From: Brachybacterium avium | Lineage (GTDB): Bacteria > Actinomycetota > Actinomycetes > Actinomycetales > Dermabacteraceae | Length of the DNA: 64,000 nucleotides | Direction: 5' to 3' | NCBI RefSeq assembly: GCF_002216795.1 | Contig: NZ_CP022316.1 | Location: 2,381,205 to 2,445,204 of the forward strand | Shown: piece by piece, positions 24,902 to 33,155 of the stretch | Numbering within the stretch: position 1 is the first letter of the stretch | Layout: each line of letters starts with the position of its first letter | Notes under the pieces: generated by a model | Databases searched by the model: none | What the model was told of the DNA's origin: nothing | What the model saw: the letters and a program-made list of their open reading frames with translations, nothing else | Program-made: the position numbers and the translations under genes

Positions 24902-26581
24902 TCAGCTCGCCTCGTCCAGCTGCTTCTGGAAGTCGTCCAGGACGTCCTGACCGCCGCGGTCCAGCCAGGTCTGCTGCAGCTCGGCGGCGTCCGTGACCGG
25001 GCGGCGGCCGGAGACGATGGCGTTGTAGTAGTCCTTGTGGACCTGATCCAGCTTCGAGGAATTGCGGATCTGCACCGGAGAGACCAGCGAGTCGACCTTC
25101 GAGACGGAGCCGGAGCTCGTGGCGGACTCCAGCGTCTCCTTGATGTTCTCCAGCATGTCCTTGTTCACCTCGGGCAGCTGGTTGACCCGGTTCTGCAGCA
25201 GCCCCAGCCAGGTGCAGGCTCCCTCGGTGGGCGGGTTGTCGGCCGGGACCAGATTCTTGTCCGCGTCGAAGTCGAACTGGCGCCCTTCGATGCCGCTGTT
25301 GAGGAACAGGGCCTCCTGGGACCCGAACGGCGAGCGGTAGTAGTCGCAGATGCGCAGCAGCTCCCGGACCCGGTCCTCGTCCTTGCCCCGATCGGCGGGG
25401 ATGCAGACCATGCCGCCGGAGGACTTCCCGAGCGCGTGCTTCCCGACACCGCCCTCGACCGAGGGCATGGCGTAGTGGACGAATTCTGCGGTCGGCACGG
25501 CCTTCTTGCACAGATTGATGCGCCCGGCATCGGGCACCCAGTAGAAGCCGGCGAAGGATGCTTCGTAGTTCAGCTGCTGACCCTGCTTGAACAGCTCGGG
25601 GTTCGCCTGCCCCAGCGCGTCGGGGTGGAAGAAGCCTCCCTTCCACAGCTCGGCCATGAAGGCCAGGTGATCCTCGTACTGGGGGAGCAGATACTTGTGG
25701 GTGACCTTCCCGTCGACGATCTGGAACTCCTGCCCCAGGTCGTGCAGCGGTTCGAAGGTGGTGGGCTCCAGCGCGCCGTGGCCGAACACCTCGCGGCCGC
25801 CCACGGTCCCCAGCTTCGCCAGCTCGAGCCACAGGGACTTGAGATCCTCGGCGTCCTCCGGCACGGCGTCGACGCCGACCTCCTTCATCGCGTCCAGACG
25901 CAGCACCAGGAGGTTGTTGCGCACCGGATCCGGGTTCGGCACGCCCAGCAGCGCGCCGTTGCGCGCCGTATCCGTCCAGGCGCCCTGCGGGGTGGTCGCG
26001 ATGTTGGGGTACTGCTCGACCTTGTCGCCCTCGAGGTAGTCGTTCAGCTCGAGGAACGCGCCGTCGGAGAGGGCGCGTGCGGCGTTGGGATCGCTGGGCT
26101 GGATGTAGACGAAGTCGGGCAGCTGTCCGGAGGCGAGCAGTGTGGCGAGCTTGTCGCCGTAGGAGGCGGCGGGAACCATCGTGATGTCGAAGGAGTCGAC
26201 CCCGAGCTCATCCTCGAGCTGCTGCCAGACCTGGTTCTCGTCGTGGCCGGTGACCGGGGCGCCCCACAGGATCTGGAAGCTCGAGAGGGAACCGCCCGAG
26301 GCGGGCTTCTCGGTGACGACGTCCCGGTATGCGCCGGGGGAGCCGACGTAGAGCGGGGCGACCCCCTCGATGTCGCTGGTGATGAGCCCGTCGACCGCCT
26401 CGACCTCGGAGGTGGTCGGGATCTTCAGCTCCTCGTGGGGGCCATTGGCGGAGCTGCTGGAGGATGAACCGCAGCTGCTGAGGAGGCCGGCTGCGGTGAG
26501 CGAGGCGCCCGCAAGGCCGAGGGCCTGCCGACGGGTGGGGGCGTTGCTGCGGTCTTGTCCGGGGGAACGACGCTGCTCCAT
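24902..26581 (-). CDS. Oligosaccharide-binding lipoprotein (LplA-type)
   Basis: A 559-residue extracellular solute-binding protein. It has a Tat-like signal (TRRQALGLAG) and lipobox LLSSC, with Cys37 followed by a Ser-rich spacer. The long mature domain, with segments such as DFVYIQPSDPNAARALSDGA and NGALLGVPNPDPVRNNLLVL, is typical of the large LplA/YtcQ binding proteins. AAGGAG precedes ATG 26581. Transcription starts from a promoter with an operator in its spacer (26663-26692), so the ROK repressor upstream is the probable regulator of the whole importer. Confidence 0.9.
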   Translation of the reverse strand: MEQRRSPGQDRSNAPTRRQALGLAGASLTAAGLLSSCGSSSSSSANGPHEELKIPTTSEVEAVDGLITSDIEGVAPLYVGSPGAYRDVVTEKPASGGSLSSFQILWGAPVTGHDENQVWQQLEDELGVDSFDITMVPAASYGDKLATLLASGQLPDFVYIQPSDPNAARALSDGAFLELNDYLEGDKVEQYPNIATTPQGAWTDTARNGALLGVPNPDPVRNNLLVLRLDAMKEVGVDAVPEDAEDLKSLWLELAKLGTVGGREVFGHGALEPTTFEPLHDLGQEFQIVDGKVTHKYLLPQYEDHLAFMAELWKGGFFHPDALGQANPELFKQGQQLNYEASFAGFYWVPDAGRINLCKKAVPTAEFVHYAMPSVEGGVGKHALGKSSGGMVCIPADRGKDEDRVRELLRICDYYRSPFGSQEALFLNSGIEGRQFDFDADKNLVPADNPPTEGACTWLGLLQNRVNQLPEVNKDMLENIKETLESATSSGSVSKVDSLVSPVQIRNSSKLDQVHKDYYNAIVSGRRPVTDAAELQQTWLDRGGQDVLDDFQKQLDEAS

Positions 26582-26662
26582 GAGGACTCCTTCGTGCCGG
26601 GCCCGCGATAGCGGGCGGTCAGAGTGTTGCGAGGAGTGACAGATTCTCCGTCGCGATCGCCC

Positions 26663-26692
26663 ACTGTAGTGAACCAATTCACGGTCACGCAA
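26663..26692 (-). promoter_or_regulatory. Promoter of the oligosaccharide importer with operator in the spacer
   Basis: Read on the minus strand, TTGCGT (26692-26687) and TACAGT (26668-26663) are separated by 18 bp. The spacer contains the inverted repeat GTGAA-TTGG-TTCAC (26682-26669), placed exactly between the two boxes, so a bound repressor would exclude RNA polymerase. The rest of the gap from 26700 to 27043 contains no gene; its only other notable sequence is the AGTGTCCATTTT copy. Confidence 0.65.
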
Positions 26693-26860
26693 CGCCTTGC
26701 GGGTCGCCGCACGGAGCGCTGCGGCCTCCAGGGGGAGTGCTTCCGCTCCTTATCGGCCTGTGACCTGGAGGAATGGCCGCACAGTCGAACGGTGGTGACA
26801 TTTTGGTGTCGCATGCTGCGGCGATTGTGGTGCGCGCAATCGGCACGCCAGTGCCGAACT

Positions 26861-26872
26861 AGTGTCCATTTT
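26861..26872. repeat. AGTGTCCATTTT motif, copy 1 (3' side of the ROK gene)
   Basis: AGTGTCCATTTT followed closely by GACAG. The same 12 bases occur at 28353, on the other side of the ROK gene, again followed by an ACAG a few bases later. The TGTC...GACA halves give a short dyad. Two copies this close in a high-GC genome are unlikely by chance, so it may be a binding site. Confidence 0.5.
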
Positions 26873-27043
26873 ATGACAGTCGGGAGATGTCGTGGAGGGA
26901 GTGCGTCAGCGGGTCGCTCTCAGGCAGCTCCTCCGCGCGGCGAGGAGTTCGGCGAGTGCCTCCAGGTGCTGCACACCCACGTCGGCTGCCGACCGAGCGG
27001 TGGTGGTTCCCGGACGTCGCCTCCGAGGCGGGGTGCGGAGCCG

Positions 27044-28237
27044 TCACCCGTCCAGCGCAGAGGAGGCGAGCTCCTCGACCAGCACTGCCTGCGTCCTCAT
27101 CGCGCGCAGTGCTGCGATGCCTGCGGCATCGAGGTCACCCGAGGTGGTGGCCAGGCTCAGCTCCAGCGTGCGGGTGACCAGCGGCAGCGCCCGTCGCTGC
27201 AGCGACGCCCGGACCGCCTCGGCGAACTCCGGACCGGCCGCTGCGAGCTCGCCGCCCAGGACGACGGCATCGGGATCCATGATGTTGCAGACCATCGCCA
27301 GGGCGCGGCCCACCGTCTCGCCGGCATCGGCGAAGATCGTGGAGCACGCATGGGAGCCGTGCGCCATCGCCTCGACCGCGTCTGCGACGTCGGCGTCCGC
27401 ACCGAGCGCGACCTGGAGTCGTTCGGTGATCGCATCCAGGCCGGTGTACAGCATCAGGCAGCCCCGATTGCCGCATCCGCACGGCGGGCCCATCGGGTCG
27501 ATGCTGACATGGCCGAGCTCACCGGCGCCCCCGTGGCTGCCAGGGTTGATCGTCCCATCGACGACCTGGCCCATCGTGATGCCCCAGGAGAGATGGACAT
27601 AGACCAGGCTGCGCGGCCGCGGAGCGCTGAGTGCGTGATACTCCGCGAGGGAGATCAACCGGGCGGCATTCTCGATGAGCACCGGTGCAGAGCTCCACCG
27701 TGAGGCCTCCCGCTTCGGATTGACCCCGCGCCACGCCCCGGCTCCCTGCTCCGAGAGGATCTCGCCGCTCTCACGATCGCACTGCGTGTTCACCGCGAGA
27801 TGTACGCGCAGGATCTGGGACTCCTCGAGGCCGCATTCGGCGAGCAGCCCGCTGAGCAGCGTCTGCGCCCGTTCCATGCGCTCGCGGCCCGGTTCGTCGC
27901 GCCGGCACTCCTGGCCGGCGGTCCGCAGCAGTCGGCCGTCGAGCGATCCGACGACGAGAGTCGTGGAGGTCATGCGGAACACCGCAGAGACCAGGACGCC
28001 CCGCTGCGGGGAGACCCCCAGCTGCTGCTTGAGCGGTGGGCGGTCGGGCGGTGTCGCGGCCGGCGCCTCGCGCTCCAGGGTGACGAGGGTGCCGTCCTCG
28101 ATCAGTGCGGCGGCGAGATTGGAGATCGTCGTGCGCGAGACGTCGAGCGCGCGGGACAGTTCAGCGCGGTGAGTCGGCCCTTCGCTGATCAGATGGCCGA
28201 GGAGGCGTCGAGCGGTGATACTTGGATGTGCCCTCAT
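27044..28237 (-). CDS. ROK-family transcriptional repressor
   Basis: A 397-residue protein with an N-terminal winged helix (about residues 5-60: TARRLLGHLISEGPTHRAEL, SRALDVSRTTISNLAAALI) and a ROK sugar-kinase-like sensor domain. The sensor contains the zinc site segment GELGHVSIDPMGPPCGCGNR followed by GC, whose Cys residues hold the zinc in ROK proteins. Such repressors respond to sugars or amino sugars. It lies between the LplAB-type importer and the GH20 gene and probably controls both. A TACAGT box ends 7 bp before ATG 28237, so its message may be leaderless. Confidence 0.88.
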   Translation of the reverse strand: MRAHPSITARRLLGHLISEGPTHRAELSRALDVSRTTISNLAAALIEDGTLVTLEREAPAATPPDRPPLKQQLGVSPQRGVLVSAVFRMTSTTLVVGSLDGRLLRTAGQECRRDEPGRERMERAQTLLSGLLAECGLEESQILRVHLAVNTQCDRESGEILSEQGAGAWRGVNPKREASRWSSAPVLIENAARLISLAEYHALSAPRPRSLVYVHLSWGITMGQVVDGTINPGSHGGAGELGHVSIDPMGPPCGCGNRGCLMLYTGLDAITERLQVALGADADVADAVEAMAHGSHACSTIFADAGETVGRALAMVCNIMDPDAVVLGGELAAAGPEFAEAVRASLQRRALPLVTRTLELSLATTSGDLDAAGIAALRAMRTQAVLVEELASSALDG

Positions 28238-28352
28238 CCTGCTGACTGTAGTGCCCTGCGCCGTGATACTTGTGAGAGTGGCTGAGAATGAGGCTCGGAA
28301 AACAGTCGGTAAACGGACGCACTCCTCGCAGATTGACAGCGATGCCATACTG

Positions 28353-28364
28353 AGTGTCCATTTT
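28353..28364. repeat. AGTGTCCATTTT motif, copy 2 (in front of GH20 gene)
   Basis: Identical to 26861-26872. It lies between a TTGACA hexamer (28333-28338) and the GH20 start (28386), so a protein bound here would cover the GH20 promoter region. The copy on the other side of the ROK gene makes the ROK protein a candidate binder. Confidence 0.5.
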
Positions 28365-28385
28365 CGTAACAGATGGAGAGCGTTC

Positions 28386-29744
28386 ATGATGTCTGCGGGC
28401 ACGACCGAGGTCAGTACGTCACCGAGATCCGGAGGGCGAGGTTCCGCGGCTGTCGAGTGCGAAGGGCCGCAGCGTTCGACGCTGATCCCCGGACCGCTGG
28501 CTCCGGCCGAGCCGGTCCACGCGTGGCGCGGGCTGATGCTCGACTCGGCGCGCACCTGCTGGGATGCCGAGGTCGTGCACGAACTGCTCGAGGTGATGTC
28601 GCGCTACCGGCTCAATCGGCTGCACTGGCACCTCACCGACGACTCCGGGTGGAGATTCGCCGTTCCCGGCTACGAGCGGCTCACTGAGATCGGAGCACAC
28701 CTGCCGCGACCGGACTACCAGTGGTACGACAACGTCCTTCCCGCCAAGCGCGAGATGGCCGACAGCCTGGCTCGGAGTCGGGACCTCGGCGGTCAGTACA
28801 CCGCTGAGGAGATCGCCGAGGTGGTCGACCACGCTCGGCGTCTCGGCATCGAGATCCTGCCCGAGGTCGATCTGCCCGGGCACATGGCCGCGGCGATCCG
28901 TTCCTATCCGGAACTGGGCGACCCGCGGCTGCGGGACGTCGACCCTGCGCAGTGGGACCATCCCAACGACCTGCTGTGGCCGAGCGAAGCCGCCTTCGAC
29001 TTCCTCACGGCCTCGTTGAGGACGGTGATGGACCTGTTTCCCTTCTCCGCCGTGCACATCGGCGGCGACGAGTGCAAGTACTGGATCTGGGAGTCGGATC
29101 CCGACCTCGTCGCCCGATTCGGTGACGGTGTCGACTCGGCGAGGCCGCCCCTGCCCGACGCGCAGGAGAGGGCTGAGGCGCAGCGGGCGGAGAGCGGTCC
29201 CGGGTCCGGGAGCAGCGGTCTCGGCCCGCGCCTGCAGGCGCACTTCACCGACCACGCCCGCTCCGTGCTCGCCGAGAGATCGCGCCGACCGGCGGCCTGG
29301 GACGAGCTGCTCGACAGCTCCACCACCGGGGACGAGCTGATCGTCGCCTGGCGACACCGGGCCGGTGCCTCGTCGGCTCTGGGGAGCGGCAACGACTGGA
29401 TCTTCGCCGACTGCGCCCACCTCTACCTCAACCGGGTCGCTGATGATCCCGAGACGGAGCCGCCGGGGATGTTCGGCACCATCACCCCACGAGGCATCAT
29501 CGAGCTCGAGATCCCTGAGTCCCCCACGCTGCGCGGCGTCCAGGCGGCGGTCTGGACCGAGTTCATCCTCGACCGGGAGCACCTGCACCATCAGCTGTTC
29601 CCGCGGCTGCTCGCCGTCGCCGAACGTGCCTGGTGCGGTGCGGACGTCGAGTGGGAGGAGTTCGCCCCGCGCCTGCAGGCCGAGACCGCCTGGCTGCGCG
29701 CCCAGGGGGTCCTCCCGGCTGAGGAGCCCACCACCACGTCGTGA
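28386..29744 (+). CDS. GH20 beta-N-acetylhexosaminidase
   Basis: A 452-residue glycosidase that removes terminal N-acetylglucosamine or N-acetylgalactosamine. The GH20 barrel starts at WRGLMLDSART, contains RLNRLHWHLTDDSGWR and the catalytic pair Asp228-Glu229 in HIGGDE, and ends with the usual VQAAVWTEFI and FPRLLAVAERAW. The N-terminal beta domain common in longer GH20 enzymes is largely missing, and there is no signal peptide, so it probably acts in the cytoplasm on imported oligosaccharides. That fits the adjacent ABC importer and ROK repressor. ATG 28386 and 28389 are both possible starts. Confidence 0.9.
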   Translation: MMSAGTTEVSTSPRSGGRGSAAVECEGPQRSTLIPGPLAPAEPVHAWRGLMLDSARTCWDAEVVHELLEVMSRYRLNRLHWHLTDDSGWRFAVPGYERLTEIGAHLPRPDYQWYDNVLPAKREMADSLARSRDLGGQYTAEEIAEVVDHARRLGIEILPEVDLPGHMAAAIRSYPELGDPRLRDVDPAQWDHPNDLLWPSEAAFDFLTASLRTVMDLFPFSAVHIGGDECKYWIWESDPDLVARFGDGVDSARPPLPDAQERAEAQRAESGPGSGSSGLGPRLQAHFTDHARSVLAERSRRPAAWDELLDSSTTGDELIVAWRHRAGASSALGSGNDWIFADCAHLYLNRVADDPETEPPGMFGTITPRGIIELEIPESPTLRGVQAAVWTEFILDREHLHHQLFPRLLAVAERAWCGADVEWEEFAPRLQAETAWLRAQGVLPAEEPTTTS

Positions 29745-29851
29745 GGTGCGAGGTCCGAGCGGTTCGGCAGCCGCCCCGCTGCTCCGGTGCGCCGGACGGC
29801 GAACGGCGCGGTATCCACGTGTCTGAGTGCGACCCGCGCCGTTCACGCTCA

Positions 29852-30619
29852 TCACTGCTTGCCGAGGATCCCCTCGCCGCCGTCCACGTTCAGCAGCGTG
29901 CCGGTGACGTACCCGGCCTCTGCCGAGCACAGCCACACCGCAGCATCCGCCTGCTCACGCGGCTCCGCTGCGCGCTTCATCGGGATCGCTGAGGTGTAGC
30001 CCTCGTACTCGCGCGGGGAGGAGTCCTTCCACGCGGCGAGGGCCGCGGTGAAGGTGGCGCCGGGGCAGATCGCGTTCACGCGGATCCCCTGCTCGGCGTA
30101 TTCGAGCGCGGCGGTCTGCGTCATGCCGTTCAGCGCCCACTTCGAGGCGTTGTAGGGCGACAGGCCCGGGCTGCCGTTCTTGCCGGACATCGAGGACGTG
30201 TTCACGATCGCCCCGAAGCCCTGCTTCTCCATCTGGCGCAGCTCATGCTTCATGAAGCTCATGGTGCCGAACACGTTCAGCGTGAACACCCGGTCCCACA
30301 TCGCGCGCTCCTGCTGGGTGAACGGGGTCGCGGCGGTGCCGATGCCGGCGTTGTTGTGGGCGAAGTCGAGCGTCTCCCACAGCTCGACCGTGCGCGCCAC
30401 CATCTGCGCGGCGAAGTCCTCGTCGGAGGCGTCGCCGACCATCGTCTCCACGGTCCCGCCGGCCTCCCGGATCAGCCGTGCGGTCTCCTCGAGCGGCTCC
30501 GCGGCGATGTCCATGATCATCACGTTCGCCCCGGCACTGGCGAAGGCGAGCGCGCTGGCACGGCCGATGCCCCCGCCCGCTCCGGTGATGATCCCGTTCT
30601 TCCCTGACATGTCAGGCAT
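29852..30619 (-). CDS. Short-chain dehydrogenase/reductase
   Basis: A 255-residue classical SDR. The NAD(P) site TGAGGGIGRA lies near the N-terminus, NNAG marks the central fold and YNASK carries the catalytic Tyr and Lys, with SSMSGKNG supplying the Ser. An acidic residue after the second strand (MIMDIAAEP) favours NAD. The substrate cannot be told; by context between two carbohydrate clusters it could oxidise a sugar acid (KduD-like), but nothing in the sequence proves it. AAGGAG precedes the ATG at 30619. Confidence 0.85.
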   Translation of the reverse strand: MPDMSGKNGIITGAGGGIGRASALAFASAGANVMIMDIAAEPLEETARLIREAGGTVETMVGDASDEDFAAQMVARTVELWETLDFAHNNAGIGTAATPFTQQERAMWDRVFTLNVFGTMSFMKHELRQMEKQGFGAIVNTSSMSGKNGSPGLSPYNASKWALNGMTQTAALEYAEQGIRVNAICPGATFTAALAAWKDSSPREYEGYTSAIPMKRAAEPREQADAAVWLCSAEAGYVTGTLLNVDGGEGILGKQ

Positions 30620-30709
30620 GACGACTCCTTCGTAGCGATTCTCGGCGCGAGTGCCGCGTCGCTGTCACCGTAGCGGAGAGGCCTGCGAGGAATATTCTTC
30701 CCGCTCGCG

Positions 30710-30903
30710 ATAGTCCGTGCCGCGTCGACCGCTGACGTCCTGCTGGTGCTGGAGGCGGCGCGGGAGACGGGGCTCCCGCTCGCGGTGCGCGGCGGCGGCC
30801 ACAACATCGCCGGCCTCGACGCGGTGGACGACGGGATGGTGCTGGACCTCGGCCGCCTAAGGGACGTGCACGTCGATCGGCGGACCCGGCTCGTGACCGC
30901 CGC
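30710..30903 (+). pseudogene. Relic of a BBE-type FAD-linked oxidoreductase
   Basis: The frame reads IVRAASTADVLLVLEAARET then GLPLAVRGGGHNIAGLDAVD and VVDIV-like continuation VLDLGRLRDVHVDRRTRLVT. It is closely similar to residues about 54-120 of the intact enzyme at 52567-53979 (IVRAASVADIPPVLEAART, GGGHSNAGLGTVDDG). There is no start and the reading ends after LVTAA, so only the FAD-binding core remains. Confidence 0.75.
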
Positions 30904-31125
30904 GCTCCAGCATCCCGGGCACGAGTAGCTGGGCGCTGATCAGCGCCTCGGCCGCATTGACTCTGAACTCGTCGATCAGACCCTCCACAGTCAGGGTGGT
31001 GGGATCCCCGATCGTGGTGGCGCCGGCGTTGCAGAGCAGCGCGTCCGGGACAGCAGCACCGCCGCGCAGCCTTCGGCCCCGAATCGGTGCGCGACAGCAG
31101 CGCCGATTCCCGGCGTGTCACGGCC
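30898..31125 (-). pseudogene. Relic of a short-chain dehydrogenase
   Basis: On the minus strand, GIGAAVAHRFGAEGCAAVLL (the cofactor-site helix of an SDR) is followed after a gap and frame change by LLCNAGATTIGDPTTLTVEG and EFRVNAAEALISAQLLVPGM, the central part of the fold. The segment between them and the catalytic region are missing. Its end abuts the FAD oxidoreductase relic on the opposite strand, so two unrelated gene pieces were joined here. From 31126 to 31302 I see nothing recognisable. Confidence 0.65.
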
Positions 31126-31302
31126 GTGCTCAGGACGGGCCGTGCACGCCCTTGGGCACTGCGGATCTGGACATCGGGGCCCGCAGCCCGGCGTGCGAGA
31201 GAAGATGAGAGCTTCTCCCCGTTCCGCACCCAGAGGGTCCGTCCGGCAACAGCCGGCGTCCCCGGTGCTCCACATCACCCACCCCTTGATCGGCAAGGCC
31301 CC

Positions 31303-32664
31303 ATGATCTCTCGCTCCACCGACACCACCACGAGGGAGACGTTCCCTGTTCCGGGCGGTGAACCGCCGGCGCTCTCGGCGGCCGGCGGGCCCGCCGGGGC
31401 ATCGCGGGGCAGATGGGCGCTGCTGCTGCTCGGGATCGGGCTGATCCTGCTCGGGCTGAACCTGCGCATCGGCATCGCTGCGATCGGGCCGGTGATCGGT
31501 GACATCCGTGCCTCGCTCGGCCTGTCGGCGACCACGGTGAGCCTGCTGACCACGATCCCGGTCGTCGTGTTCGGCGCGTTCGCGTTCCTCACCCCGGGCC
31601 TGACGCGGCGGCTCGGGATGCACCGCCTGCTCGGGGTGGTGCTGCTCGTCCTGGCGGCGGGGATCCTGCTGCGGCTGCAGCCGAGCATGCTGGCCCTGTT
31701 CGCCGGAACGGTGCTCGTCGGCGCCGCCATCGCGGTCGGCAACGTCGTGATGCCGGCGGCGATCAAGCAGGACTTCTCCCATCGGATCGGGGTGATGATG
31801 GGCCTGTACACGATGGCGCTGTTCGTCGGCGCGGCCTTCGCCTCGGGGCTGACGGCGCCGCTGCTGCCCGTGTTCGGAGGGAGCTGGCGTGCGGCTCTCG
31901 CCATCTGGGCGGTGCCCGCGCTGCTCGCCCTGACCGTATGGGTGCCACAGCTGCGACGCGCGCCGGGACGGATGAAGGCCGGCCGATCGGTCGCCGATGC
32001 GCCGAGCGAGCACGGAGAGCCGCCGTTCCGGTCGATCCTCACCGACCCGGTCGCGATCGCGGTGACCGGGTTCATGGGCCTGCAGAGCCTGAGCTACTAC
32101 ACGACGGTGACGTGGGTGCCGACCATCCTGCAGGACGCGGGGATGGAGGTGAGCGCCGCAGGGGCGATGATCGCCTACTCCGCGTTTCCCGCCGCGCTCG
32201 CCGCCCTGGTCTCGCCGGCGCTGGCGTCGCGGACGCGCCCGGCCTGGTTGCCGCCGGTTCTGGCCGTGCTGCTCCTCGGCGCCGCCTATCTCGGGCTGAT
32301 CGTCTCCGCCGCGGACGGAGCCTGGGTGTGGATGACGCTGCTCGGGCTGGGGCTCGGGGCATCGATCAGCCTCTCGCTCACTTACATCGTGTGGCGATCG
32401 CCGACCGCGCACCTCACCGGGCACCTCTCGACGATGTCGCAGGGCTTCGGCTACCTGATCGCGGGGCTCGGCCCCCTCGGGGTCGGCGCGCTTCACAGTC
32501 TCACCGGGAGCTGGACCGAGCCGTTGGCCGTTCTCGGCGCGATCCTGATCCTCCAGCTGTTCTCCGGGGTCGTCGCGAGCCGCCCGGTGCACATCCGTGC
32601 CCGCGGGGCGCACGGCGTCGAGGCTGCCGAGCGGGAGGCGGGCGAGGAGTGCAGCTCGCACTGA
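31303..32664 (+). CDS. CynX/NimT-type major facilitator transporter
   Basis: A 453-residue transporter with twelve hydrophobic segments. The N-terminal segment LGIGLILLGLNLRIGIAAIG followed by PVIGDIRASLGLSATTVSLL is the signature of the CynX/NimT group (cyanate, 2-nitroimidazole and related exporters). SYYTTVTWVPTILQDAGM opens the second half. The substrate is unknown. The gene stands alone; there is only a weak Shine-Dalgarno before ATG 31303. The gene ends in a short hydrophilic tail. Confidence 0.88.
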   Translation: MISRSTDTTTRETFPVPGGEPPALSAAGGPAGASRGRWALLLLGIGLILLGLNLRIGIAAIGPVIGDIRASLGLSATTVSLLTTIPVVVFGAFAFLTPGLTRRLGMHRLLGVVLLVLAAGILLRLQPSMLALFAGTVLVGAAIAVGNVVMPAAIKQDFSHRIGVMMGLYTMALFVGAAFASGLTAPLLPVFGGSWRAALAIWAVPALLALTVWVPQLRRAPGRMKAGRSVADAPSEHGEPPFRSILTDPVAIAVTGFMGLQSLSYYTTVTWVPTILQDAGMEVSAAGAMIAYSAFPAALAALVSPALASRTRPAWLPPVLAVLLLGAAYLGLIVSAADGAWVWMTLLGLGLGASISLSLTYIVWRSPTAHLTGHLSTMSQGFGYLIAGLGPLGVGALHSLTGSWTEPLAVLGAILILQLFSGVVASRPVHIRARGAHGVEAAEREAGEECSSH

Positions 32665-32718
32665 TCAGGCTGCTGTGCATATCCTGACCGCACAGGACCA
32701 CGGCAGGGAGGCATCGTC

Positions 32719-32889
32719 ATGACCGCTCGATCCGAGAACCCGCACCACGAGCCGTTCCGCGGCCCCGGTGGGTCGCCGGTCCCCGCGCTCGAGGAGGACG
32801 AGTCGGCCGCGCCTCGCCCGGAGGAGGAGATCGCGGATCAGCTGCGGTCCGAGCCGGAGGCTGACGCCCGCGCCGAAGGCGACGCCTGA
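32719..32889 (+). CDS. Small acidic protein of unknown function
   Basis: A 56-residue protein rich in Glu, Ala and Pro, containing PALEEDESAAPRPEEEIADQ and ending RAEGDA. GGGAGG lies well placed before ATG 32719 and third-base GC preference is typical for the genome, which argues that it is translated. No membrane segment or known domain is visible. It lies 54 bp behind the MFS gene, so it could be cotranscribed with it. The 266 bp that follow contain no clear gene. Confidence 0.5.
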   Translation: MTARSENPHHEPFRGPGGSPVPALEEDESAAPRPEEEIADQLRSEPEADARAEGDA

Positions 32890-33155
32890 CGGGCACCCCG
32901 AGCGCCGGTCACCGCACCGGCACCTCGACTCCATGCATCGCACCGCGCCGGCGGAGCAGGATCCCTCGCGCGGCGCGGGACCCGCTCGCCGCGCTGCAGG
33001 GCGGGATGGGGTCGTTCGCAGGCCTTCGACCGAGGCGGGACCTTCCAGCTCTTCGTGACGATGCTCCGGCCGTACATGAAGGACGTCTGACCAGGCCACT
33101 GGCCGAGGGAGACCTGCCCAGCCAGGATCCCGCGAACACCTGAGGAAAGTGCATC

